64,000 nt of DNA from Crotalaria pallida. Its lineage: Eukaryota > Streptophyta > Magnoliopsida > Fabales > Fabaceae. Shown here piece after piece: positions 54,615-64,000 of the stretch; the first letter of the stretch is position 1; each line of letters opens with the position of its first letter. Below the pieces are notes generated by a model. The model saw only the letters and a list, made by a program, of their open reading frames with translations, had not been told where the DNA came from and made no database searches. Made by a program: the position numbers and the translations under genes. The stretch is taken from NCBI GenBank assembly GCA_037953625.1, contig CM075649.1:77469290-77533289 (forward strand), read 5' to 3'.

Positions 54615-55085
54615 ATGTCTCGATACATCGCTTGCATCGAGATCCGGCCACTTCCTAGTGGCACATGGATCTATGAGGACCACCGTGCGGTGTTCGAGGG
54701 AGAGGTAAAGATTACCTTCTACCACCCGAACCCGTTGATTCGATTTCGTCCTCGTAGATTTAGGATTCCCATCATATACACTATGCATGTACCCCCGTTT
54801 TACACATATCATGGACCACCTCCCACACGGCCAACTCGCTCTTATCATAGTTTTCGTTTCAGACCTACCCGCTCACACCCTTTTTCCTCGAGAGTCGTCC
54901 GCGAGGATACTCCCCCTTCTGATCCGAGGAGTCCAGTCAGGGCCACACCATCTCCTGACCCCGTACCCAGTGGTAGGGTACACTCTCCATCGGATGAGAT
55001 CGAGGAGGATCCCGTGGAGGATGAGAGCGGAGGCGAGCCTGTCGTTCATTCCACCGGGAGTCAGTGGAGGGATGATGATCCCTAG
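54615..55085 (+). CDS. LTR-encoded small protein, element H 5' LTR copy (156 aa)
   Basis: The first ATG at 54615 follows the acceptor-like sequence CTTACCCC...CCCTTGTAG|GTGATG. The conserved core has EIRPLPSG-W, EDHRAVFEGEVKITF, HPNP, a basic RPRRFRIP stretch and YTMHVPP. An aromatic/arginine/proline-rich middle (residues 67-95) follows, then Ser/Pro and an acidic segment (EIEEDPVED), ending STGSQWRDDDP. Overall it is a basic half followed by an acidic tail, without signal peptide or membrane segment. The same frame is kept open in the 3' LTR copy and, with the same core and end signature, in element A. Function unknown. Immediately after the stop, AG|GTATGT resembles a splice donor, but this is not conserved in A or B. 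Confidence 0.75.
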   Translation: MSRYIACIEIRPLPSGTWIYEDHRAVFEGEVKITFYHPNPLIRFRPRRFRIPIIYTMHVPPFYTYHGPPPTRPTRSYHSFRFRPTRSHPFSSRVVREDTPPSDPRSPVRATPSPDPVPSGRVHSPSDEIEEDPVEDESGGEPVVHSTGSQWRDDDP

Positions 55086-55391
55086 GTATGTGTATAGGGT
55101 GTATGATGAGGATCAGAGGATCCGATGTGGAGATTCCATGAAGGAGATTCTGCTGCTGCTGCTGTTGATGATGATGTTTTCTTTTGCTACCTGGAGACTG
55201 CTACTGCTATTACTACTACTACTGCTGCCAGATCTATGTGACCACCTCTAGAGTCTATATTTTGAGATGTATTTATTGTATATATACTTTTGAGAACTCT
55301 AGGGCTATGGTTTTCTTTAGACATAGATCTTTTGATGGACTTGTATATGGATCTTGGAGTTTCGACCATGGGACTATGTACTTATGACTTT

Positions 55392-55414
55392 TATATATAT
55401 ATATATATATATAT
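55392..55414. repeat. (TA)n microsatellite, element H 5' LTR
   Basis: 23 bp of alternating TA. The matching tract in the 3' LTR (63568-63610) is 43 bp. This 20-bp difference equals the full length difference between the two LTRs. Confidence 0.95.
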
Positions 55415-55809
55415 GCATATTATGCCTATCTTACGAGTATACATAGTCTCATTATTTCCGCTTACTCTGATTTAACTTGTCTAAAGAATTTGGCCAATGA
55501 AAAAAAAAGTATCAGTTCCGCGAAACGAAAGTATGGATAGCATCGCTTAATTTCTATTATGTAAATGTGATTTCAAAGTGCCGATGCTATCACGTTTGTA
55601 AAAAGGTTTCCGAAATCGCCAAATTCAATGCAATGTTATAAACCATATGAATTATTTTCTCCAAGAGTCCATGTTTTAGTTTGTGCACCCGCTTTAAAAG
55701 AAAATTTTATTTCTACCTTTTCTAAATACTTACAAGTCCATATATTACTCGACCTAATAGTATAATTAGTGTATTAATTACTGGATCATAAGAAGGGTGT
55801 CACACTGAG

Positions 55810-55820
55810 TGGTATCAGAG
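55810..55820 (+). other. primer-binding site of element H (initiator tRNA-Met)
   Basis: TGGTATCAGAG, five bases after the 5' LTR end; the match to initiator tRNA-Met is shorter (11 bases) than in A and B. Confidence 0.85.
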
Positions 55821-56054
55821 AAAAAGTCAGATCCTGTAGTAGTGGAAGTAGCTCCAGAAAGGTAGCCATCAACATCAAGCAGGTATCCGCAGGGCATATT
55901 TATTGTTATGAATGTTTGTATCTTGTCTCTTTTGAGCACAAGACACAATTGAATGTTGATTTAAAGTTATAAGCTATAGTCTTAGTATAGGTGGTGTGAG
56001 GAATGTTTCCTTAGTTCAACATATGTGACCATGAGCATATAGCGCAGGTCTATT

Positions 56055-59000
56055 ATGGCAACTAGAAACCAAAATCACACCAATGCGATGTTAGAAAGGA
56101 TAATCGCGGTGTTGGAGACCATGCAGCAACAATCTCAGCAACCACCTCAGCCGGTTAACCAACCTCATCAATGCAATGTGGGTAACACCGAGGCAAAGAG
56201 TCTGGCTGATTTTAGGAGTTGTAATCTGCCTAAGTTTGAAGGAGGATTTAGACCTGAGGAGGCCAACAAGTGGATTCATACCATGGACAAGATTCTGAGA
56301 ACCCTGGATTGCACAGAAGCTCAGAAGGTGGCATATGCTGTCTACATGCTAGAAGACGAAGCTGAGAATTGGTGGAATCACACGGTTCAGCTTCTGCATT
56401 ATGAAGGAAGGGATGTGAATTGGGGTGTATTTATGGAGAAGTTTCTCAATAAATATTTCCCTGAAGATCTAAGGAGGAAGAAAGAGGTGGAATTCTTACA
56501 GCTGAAGCAAGGAAATATGAGTGTGGGCGAGTACGCGTCCAGGTTCGAGGAATTGATGAAGTACTCTCCATACTATCAGAACAACCCCGACGAAAGGAGC
56601 AAGTGTATCAAATTTGAAGGAGGCTTGAGGCCCAAGTTGAAGTCGATTTTCAGCTATCAACGGATCCAAAGCTTTCCTGCACTCGTGGACATGTGTAGGA
56701 TGTATGAAGATGACACGAAAGCTGAAGAATTGCAAGCCGCAGAGAGAAAGGACAACCAGAATCTTGGACCTCAGAGACGTAAAGGTTTCAATAACCGAGG
56801 CAAGGGTCCGTATGACCGCCGAGGGAAAGGCAAGGGAAAGGCTGGTGGTTCGGATGGAAGGAATTTTCGGAGCGAGGCTCCATTCTGTGACAAGTGCAAG
56901 CGCCATCATTATGGCCGTGTTTGTTGGGGAACCAGTGGCTGTTTCAACTGTGGGAAGCCGGGACACTTTGCGAGAGACTGCAAGGAACCGGTCAAGGCTA
57001 ACTCAAGAGGGGCTACGGATAGGCCTATGACTCAAGGAAGGGTTTTCACTCTTAGTGGTGTGGAAGCAAACCGATCTTCTAATCTGGTGCAACTTAAATA
57101 CTTGCTAAATGGTCAGCTCTGTAATGTCTTGTTTGATTCTGGTGCAACGCATTCATTTGTTTCATATGAATGTGTAGATCGTTTGGGTTTATCTATGTTT
57201 GAATTGCCATATACTCTGAAAGTAGAAACCCCTACTAATGCTCCTGTAGTTGTTTCTAGAGCATGTCTTAACTGTTGTATAGAAGTGTTAGGACAAACCT
57301 CTAGGGTGGATTTAATCTGTTTACCCTTAGCACAATTGGATGTGATCTTGGGGATGGATTGGTTAAGTCAAAACCAAGTGATCATCGATTGTGATAAAAA
57401 GATAGTAACCTATAGAGACCCAATACCTTCTGGCTACATGTGCCTGTTTAACACTGAAGTAGAAGAACATGGTCCGAGGATAGAGGAGATTCCTGTTGTC
57501 AGAGACTTCCCGGAGGTATTTGCGGATGAGATCCCTGGACTACCACCAAAAAGAGAGATTGAATTTGGTATTGACTTAGTTCCGGGAGCTGGTCCCATTT
57601 CTATCGCTCCTTATAGAATGGCACCACCAGAAATGGCTGAAATGAAGAAGCAGATCGAGGAGCTATTGCAGAAGTAGATGATCCGACCAAGTGTGTCACC
57701 TTGGGGTGCTCCGGTTATGTTCGTCGAGAAGAAAGATTGTAGTATGAGGATGTGCATCGACTACCGGCAGCTGAATAAGGTCACAATAAAGAACAAATAT
57801 CCATTGCCAAGGATCGATGACCTTATGGATCAAGTTCGTGGGGCTTCGGTATTTTCCAAGATTGATTTGAGGTCGGGATATCATCAGATCAGGATTAGAG
57901 AAGAGGACATCTCTAAGACTGCAATTCGATCCCGATACGGGCATTATGAGTACGTTGTGATGTCGTTCGGATTGACCAATGCACCAGCTATTTTCATGGA
58001 CTACATGAATCGAATCTTTAGACCTTATCTAGATTCATTCGTGGTTGTGTTCATTGATGATATCCTTATTTACTCTAGGAGCCCGGAGGAGCATGCTGAA
58101 CACTTGAGGATAGTGTTGAGTATTCTGAAGGAGAAGTAGTTGTACGCCAAACTTACAAAATGTGAGTTCTGGTTGGAGGAGGTTAAGTTTTTAGGCCATA
58201 TGATTTCAAATAAAGGAATAGCAGTTGATCCGACGAAAGTAAGCTCGGTTTTACAATGGGAGCAGCCAAAGTCGGTCACAAAGGTGAGGAGTTTTCTCGG
58301 ACTGGCTGGATATTATAGAAGATTTATCGAAGGTTTCTCAAAGATTGCATAACCCTTGACGAAGTTGACTCGGAAAGATCAACCATTTATATGGGATGAG
58401 AAGTGTGAAAGGAGTTTCCGAGAGTTGAAGGAAAGGTTGACATCATCTCCTGTGTTGGTTCTGCCTGAAACACAGAAGAGTTTTGATGTGTATTGTGACG
58501 CATCGAAACAAGGTCTTGGGAGTGTTTTGATGCAAGAGGGGCAAGTCGTCGCCTACGCCTCGAGACAGCTAAAAGTTCATGAAATGAACTATCCAACTCA
58601 TGACCTGGAGCTGGCAGCTGTTGTGTTTGCATTAAAGATTTGGAGCCACTATCTCTATGGCACTACGTTCAGGGTGTTTAGTGACCATAAGAGTTTAAAG
58701 TACCTCTTTGATCAGAAAGAGTTGAATATGAGGCAGCGTCGATGGATGGAGTTCTTGAAGGATTATGAGTTTGAGCTCCATTACCACCCTGGGAAGGCAA
58801 ACGTCGTGGCGGACACATTAAGTAGAAAGGCAATGCATATCAGTGCCATGATGGTCAGAGAAGCTGCACTGATAGAAGAATTCCGGGATCTGAGCCTGAC
58901 AATGCAAGTAGAGCCAACAAGTATCAAGATGGGGATGCTGCATATTGCTAACAAGTTTCTGCAAAGGATTCGGGAATTGCAACACAAGGATGAGAGACTT

Positions 59001-60387
59001 AAGGAGAAAAATAAGCTGATGGATGAAGGAAAGGAGTTGGAGTTTCAAGAAGGGAAGGATGGAATCCTTCGTTTTAGAGCAAGGATTTGTGTGCCTAATG
59101 ATCTGGAAGTAAGAAGGATGATTCTGGATGAAGCACATAAGAGCAAAATGAGTATGCATCCGGGAGCTACCAAAATGTATCAGGACCTGAAGAGGATATT
59201 TTGGTGGCCGAGCTTGAAGAAGGACGTGGCTGAATATGTGGCATGTTGCTTGGTGTGTCAGAAGGCGAAAGTGGAACACCAAAGGCCAGGAGGAGAATTA
59301 CTTCCCATGGAGATTCCGTTGTGGAAATGGGATAGTATCTCGATGGATTTTGTGTCGGGATTGCCAAGGACAACTACTGGTCATGATGCAATCTGGGTGG
59401 TTGTGGATCGTCTGACCAAATCGGCGCATTTTATTCCTGTTAACATGCGCTACTCTTTGGAGAAGCTCACCCAGTTGTATATCAAGGAAGTTGTTCGTCT
59501 GCATGGGATACCGTCAAGCATTGTGTCAGATCGCGACCCGAGGTTTACATCGAAGTTTTGGGAAGATCTGCATAAAGCCTTGGGTTCAAGATTGAAGCTG
59601 AGTTCTGCATACCACCCTCAGACTGATGGTCAAACGGAAAGGACTATTCAGTCATTGGAGGACATCTTGAGGGCTTGTGTTCTGGAAGGTCAAGGGAATT
59701 GGGAGCAAATGTTGCCGCTTGTGGAATTTACTTACAACAATAGTTACCACGCGAGCATCGGAATGGCACCATTTGAAGCTTTATATGGAAGAAAGTGTCA
59801 GACACCGTTATGCTGGTTTCAAGTGGGGGAGAATTCTCTGGTTGGGCCAGATTTTGTGCAAGAGACCACGGAACAGATCAAGATGATACAAGAGAAGATG
59901 AAGACGGCTCAGAGTAGGCAGAAAAGCTATGCTGATAGAAGAAGGAAACCCAGAGTTTGCTGAAGGTGACCATGTATTCATTAGAATAGTACCAACCAAG
60001 GGTGTTAGTAGAGCCTTGAAAACTCAGAAACTATCACCTAAGTTCATTGGTCCCTATCAAATCCTTAAAAGAGTCGGCCCAGTAGCATATCAGTTAGCCC
60101 TGCCCCCGTCACTAGCTAACCTTCATAATGTATTTCATGTGTCTCAACTGAAAAGATATGTCCATGACCCCACCATTATCCTTAGAATCCAACCTGATGA
60201 CCTAGAAATTCATGAGAACCTAACCTTCGAAGCTATGCCTGTTCGTATTGAAGATCGAAGAATCAAACAGCTTAGAGGAAAGGATATTCGTTTGGTCAAA
60301 GTCGTCTGGGTTTGTGGCGATGTGATGGAAGCATCTTGGGAATTAGAGGATAAGATGCGTCAAGTCTATCCTGAGTTGTTTGTATAA
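56055..60387 (+). pseudogene. gag-pol: Gag-Pol polyprotein of element H with three stops and one frameshift
   Basis: The start ATG at 56055 gives MATRNQNH. Gag includes AVYMLEDEAENWWNH and FMEKFLNKYFPEDLRRK; a CCHC knuckle follows (C296, C299, H304, C309), then protease DSGA at 361-364. In-frame stops are TAG at 57675-57677 (just before reverse transcriptase), TAG at 58137-58139 and TAA at 58350-58352. Reverse transcriptase (MCIDYRQLNKVT; FGLTNAPAIF; FIDDILIYS), RNase H (DVYCDASKQGLGS; VFSDHKSLKYLF) and integrase (HHCC near 59130-59260; MDFVSGLP; SDRDPRFTSKFW; TDGQTERTIQSLED) are otherwise well preserved. A frameshift near 59950 separates integrase from the chromodomain-like C-terminus ending YPELFV at 60387. 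Comparable positions in A are Gln, Lys and Leu codons. It cannot make a full polyprotein unless stops are bypassed. Confidence 0.92.
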
Positions 60388-60390
60388 GTT

Positions 60391-60429
60391 GAATTTCGGG
60401 GACGAAATTCCTTGTAAGTGGGGGAGTAG
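60391..60429 (+). promoter_or_regulatory. stem-loop and polypurine tract of element H
   Basis: GAATTTCG-GGGA-CGAAATTC at 60391-60410, then aagtgggggag at 60416-60426 next to the 3' LTR. Same order and near-identical sequence in A and B. Confidence 0.87.
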
Positions 60430-61754
60430 TGTAACACCCCAAAACTATAATCCCCGATTAATGAAATGTTAATTATAAATTAATTATAATTAATGATTTC
60501 TATATTAATCCTTGATTAAAATATGTGTTTATGTAGTTAGAAAATGTGTGTGAATTCATTTAATAAATATAATTATATGTAAAATAAGTATTTTGCATAT
60601 TAGTCCCTGGGTTGGGACCTAGAAATAAATATAGGAAAGATTTTGGAGGGAAAGTAAATAAAATAATTATTTTTCAAAAACTGAGCAAAATACTCGAGTA
60701 TTTTCTGGAACACTCGAGTATTCTGGACAGAGTTACACGAGTGAGTGCGTTTGGTGAGTCACCACCAACGATTTCGTGTCGTTGACACGAAACCACCACC
60801 AGTCCACGTCTATGGAGGTCGTGTCGACCTGCATGAACGTTCCCCCATTCTATTTAAGCCTATCAACACCGATTTGTTGAAGTTCTTGGTCAAATTCGAA
60901 GTTGTTGGTGAAGCTAGGGTTCCAAACTTCTCTGGATCGATTCTCATTCTCTGAGTCGAATTGAGCTACAAACTATACACGAATACGAAGCTCACATCAT
61001 GAGCTTTGTATAAATACCAAAATCGTGAGATTTGAGTGAGTGTGGTGGAAGAATCAAGGCTTGGAAGTGAAGCTGTTCTTGGTCAAGTCTTAGTCTGGAG
61101 CTTACTTTGATTCTGATTTCTGGTAAGCTCACGAGTCTCTGAGTCCCAAATTCGATTTCTCTAGTCAGTATGTGTTGCATAGAGTCCAGAAAATCTAATT
61201 TCCCCAATTGTTATCTCTGTTTTCCATGTAAACCAATTCAATTTTGGTGTTGCACCCAAACTGTCATGCATGAGAAGCTCAAAGTGATTTCTGGGGTTGG
61301 AGAGCTTTCTCTTGGAAATTCTTTGTTGGAACACGTCTGAGAGGTAAGGGGAAGTTGTTTTATGCACTAGATAGAGTTTGAATTTCATTATTTTCATTAG
61401 AGAGCCACCAAGAGGCTCTAAGGGCTTAGTTTGAATAGGAACTTTGGTTTGGAGACCAAGTTATGCTCTATGATTGTTTGGAGCAAGTTTCTCATGATGC
61501 ATGCAAGCTGTGATGAACACTAATTCACGAATTTGATGATTATTTTGCAATTTGAGGTGTTAAGTTGTAAAATTATATGTTTTATGCATTAGTGATTGAT
61601 TTCCTGTCAAATCTGTAATTTGATATGAATTGAGTGTTGTAACATGTTCATTATGTGGTATATGAACTCTGTTGATCATTGGATTGGACTAAAAATGATT
61701 AGGATTGAAAATGGTGTGTTAAAACCAAGATTTCAGTCTGTTCTGCAATAAAAC

Positions 61755-62079
61755 ACTCGAGTATTAGGCTGGTTACTCGAGTAAAATTTTGGCAAAACAA
61801 TGTATTTTGAGCAAGAACACTCGAGTACCATGCCCAGCACTCGAGTAATCGAGTGTTGCATGGGATATGTTAAGGTAAACCACTCGAGTAATTCAGGGGT
61901 CACTCGAGTATTCTGGAAATGCTGAAGGACACTCGAGTAACTCATGAATCACTCGAGTATTTTTATGAATCTGAAACCCAAATCCCAGAAAGACATGAAC
62001 ACTCGAGTAGTTTGAAGAACACTCGAGTAATTTGGAAATAGTTTGAAGAACACTCGAGTCTTCTGAAGAACACTCGAGT
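61755..62079. repeat. downstream paired-palindrome cluster of element H 3' LTR
   Basis: Twelve perfect ACTCGAGT sites start at 61755, 61775, 61819, 61839, 61882, 61902, 61931, 61951, 62001, 62021, 62052 and 62072: six pairs, each exactly 20 bp apart. Confidence 0.96.
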
Positions 62080-62790
62080 AATTCACCCCAAAATCTTAAA
62101 AATACCATTTCAATTCTGAATCATTTAATTAATAATTGAACAACAATAATCCAATGGATCTAGACTTAAAAGAAATTGATTAATATAAGTGTACCGTTTG
62201 GATGACGGGATGTGCTCGGGTGGCACGTTATATATTAACCAATTTCCTTTAAGCTTAAAAGATGATGCATTCATTTGGAGTTTGGATGGTAGGTCGTTTA
62301 TCATGTATTAGTAACATGAGGAGGGCCTCTGGGAGTGCCAATACGCTTGCTTGATGACACGTTGAAGATGTGGTCGGCTTAGTGGATGCCGATATGGTTA
62401 TACCGTTTGGATGACGGTCCGTTTGGATGATGGGATGTGCTCGGGTGGCACGGATTCCAAGCTTGTCGTGTACATTCTAGGTGAATGTACGAATTGTTGT
62501 ACACCTAGGAATACAAAGCACTGGTAAGTGCTGGGTTGTCAGGGATGGACGTCAGAGAGTGACATAGATTTATGGAGATAGGTTTGAGAGATAAATCCAT
62601 GCATCATGTCATTCATTTAAATTAACTGTGATAAATGAAATAAGTATGAGCATCCTACTTGCATTCAATACCTGCTAAGTGCTAAATGTGATTGTTGTTC
62701 ATTGTTGCCTATTTACATCTTCATATTGTACATATTTAAACTCTGTTGATTATGTGTATAGAATTGCTTACCCTTATGCCCTTGTAGGTG

Positions 62791-63261
62791 ATGTCTCGAT
62801 ACATCGCTTGCATCGAGATCCGGCCACTTCCTAGTGGCACATGGATCTATGAGGACCATCGCGCGGTGTTCGAGGGAGAGGTAGAGATTACCTTCTACCA
62901 CCCGAACCCGTTGATTCGATTTCGTCCTCGTAGATTTAGGATTCCCATCATATACACTATGCATGTACCCCCGTTTTACACATATCATGGACCACCTCCC
63001 ACACGGCCAACTCGCTCTTATCATAGTTTTCGTTTCAGACCTACCCGCTCACACCCTTTTTCCTCGAGAGTCGTCCGCGAGGATACTCCCCCTTCTGATC
63101 CGAGAAGTCCAGTCAGGGCCACACCATCTCCTGACCCCGTACCCAGTGGTAGGGTACACTCTCCATCGGATGAGATCGAGGAGGATCCCGTGGAGGATGA
63201 GAGCGGAGGCGAGCCTGTCGTTCATTCCACCGGGAGTCAGTGGAGGGATGATGATCCCTAG
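62791..63261 (+). CDS. LTR-encoded small protein, element H 3' LTR copy (156 aa)
   Basis: Same start, core, acidic tail and STGSQWRDDDP end as the 5' LTR copy at 54615. I see one residue change (K to E in the EGEVKITF motif), with other base changes silent. No stop has arisen in either copy, whereas the same element's gag-pol has three stops. With two short frames this is suggestive only. Function unknown. Confidence 0.72.
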   Translation: MSRYIACIEIRPLPSGTWIYEDHRAVFEGEVEITFYHPNPLIRFRPRRFRIPIIYTMHVPPFYTYHGPPPTRPTRSYHSFRFRPTRSHPFSSRVVREDTPPSDPRSPVRATPSPDPVPSGRVHSPSDEIEEDPVEDESGGEPVVHSTGSQWRDDDP

Positions 63262-63563
63262 GCATGTGTATAGGGTGTATGATGAGGATCAGGGGATCCG
63301 ATGTGGAGATGCCATGGAGGAGATTCTGCTGCTGCTGCTGTTGATGATGATGTTTTCTTTTGCTACCTGGAGACTGCTACTGCTATTACTACTACTACTG
63401 CTGCCAGATCTATGTGACCACCTCTAGAGTCTATATTTTGAGATGTATTTATTGTAGATATACTTTTGAGAACTCTAGGGCTATGGTTTTCTTTAGACAT
63501 AGATCTTTTGATGGACTTGTATATGGATCTTGGAGTTTCGACCATGGGACTATGTACTTATGA

Positions 63564-63613
<50 letters not shown>

Positions 63614-64000
63614 TATTATGCCTATCTTACGAGTATACATAGTCTCATTATTTCCGCTTACTCTGATTTAACTTGTCTAAAGAATTTGGCCAATGAAAAA
63701 AAAAGTATCAGTTCCGCGAAACGAAAGTATGGATAGCATCGCTTAATTTCTATTATGTAAATGTGATTTCGAAGTGCCGATGCTATCACGTTTGTAAAAA
63801 GGTTTCCGAAATCGCCAAATTCAATGCAATGTTATAAACCATATGAATTATTTTCTCCAAGAGTCCATGTTTTAGTTTGTGCACCCGCTTTAAAAGAAAA
63901 TTTTATTTCTACTTTTTCTAAATACTTACAAGTCCATATATTACTCGACCTAATAGTATAATTAGTGTATTAATTACTGGATCATAAGAAGGGTGTCACA

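Larger units (their letters stand above)
52254..55804 (+). repeat. element H 5' LTR (3551 bp)
   Basis: Runs from TGTAACACCC to GGGTGTCACA. In order: palindrome pair 52516-52543, inverted repeat 52594-52618, TATA-like box 52673-52681, palindrome cluster 53579-53903, 'accgtttggatgacgg' repeats 54016-54275, LTR protein ORF 54615-55085, (TA)n at 55392-55414. Confidence 0.93.
52254..64000 (+). mobile_element. element H: young, mutated Ty3/gypsy Tekay-like retrotransposon
   Basis: Two LTRs (52254-55804 and 60430-64000), a tRNA-Met primer-binding site, gag-pol with three stops and one frameshift, and a polypurine tract, all on the plus strand. The LTRs differ at under about one base in a hundred plus a (TA)n length change. 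The window ends on the final CA of the 3' LTR. The coding sequence is closer to B than to A, although its palindromes match those of A. Confidence 0.92.
60430..64000 (+). repeat. element H 3' LTR (3571 bp)
   Basis: Partner of 52254-55804 with all fourteen ACTCGAGT sites intact and a longer (TA)n tract. Its last two bases are the last two of the window, so the target duplication and the rest of element G are not visible. Confidence 0.93.

Noticed and set aside
54787..55251. 154-codon frame overlapping the LTR protein in element H
   Set aside because: It is the alternative frame of the conserved ORF, has no counterpart in A or B, and runs into a leucine repeat created by CTG/CTA microsatellites.
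57675..57677. Programmed stop-codon readthrough between protease and reverse transcriptase in H
   Set aside because: A reads straight through the equivalent position with Gln, B has Gln, and H has two further stops downstream, so ordinary nonsense mutation is simpler.
52249..64000. Possibility that 52254-64000 is a segmental tandem duplication
   Set aside because: The two 3.5-kb copies are TG...CA LTRs flanking a primer-binding site, gag-pol and a polypurine tract, which explains the repeat fully.

Overview
This window is plant nuclear DNA made almost entirely of nested LTR retrotransposons; I find no ordinary host gene. AT-rich intergenic DNA, spliced retroelement genes, plant-type primer-binding sites (3' ends of initiator tRNA-Met and tRNA-Asp) and two copies of the 'ggcttaaat...ggtcc...ttttggttttagt' type of dispersed repeat point to a flowering plant, probably a papilionoid legume. 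The species is not identifiable by eye.

Layout, with every boundary set by TG...CA LTR ends and mostly by perfect 5-bp target-site duplications (TSDs). Bases 1-2993 are gene-free flank. From 2994 to beyond the window lies element B, an old, decayed Ty3/gypsy chromovirus (Tekay/Del-like) on the minus strand. Inserted in it are: J, a solo LTR (3275-15823, TSD ACAAC), which itself holds A, a young Tekay-like element with an intact 1437-codon gag-pol (4944-15205, TSD TTTTG); D, a very long solo LTR (22317-35070, TSD ACCCT), which holds E, a non-autonomous Athila-like element (24795-31881, TSD AATGG); C, a gag-only Ty1/copia element (36513-42372, TSD GCTGA); and G, a retroelement-like insertion carrying an intron-containing gene (from 42476). 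G is broken by F, a second non-autonomous Athila-like element (46365-52097, TSD CTGCT), and by H, a young but mutated Tekay-like element (52254-64000). The window stops exactly on the last base of H.

Two signals stand out. First, the LTRs of six families from three lineages (Tekay-like A, B, H; solo LTR J; copia C; Athila-like E and F) carry short palindromes arranged in pairs. The spacing inside a pair is fixed per family (20 bp in A, H and C; 21 in B; 23 in E and F; 23 and 20 in J), while spacing between pairs varies. In most families there are two clusters: one just upstream of a TATA-like box (U3), one about 0.7 to 2 kb downstream in the presumed transcribed leader. The palindrome sequence differs by family, but in A, B, C, H and J it is centred on TCGA. 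Second, the LTRs of the Tekay-like families A, B and H, and more distantly solo LTR D, encode a small protein of about 105-160 residues near the LTR 3' end, on the same strand as gag-pol, preceded by a splice-acceptor-like sequence. I do not recognise this protein.

The genes do not form a host pathway. Only A has an intact polyprotein. H and B have stops and frameshifts, C has gag without pol, and E and F have only gag-like or unknown ORFs, so C, E and F would depend on enzymes supplied in trans.
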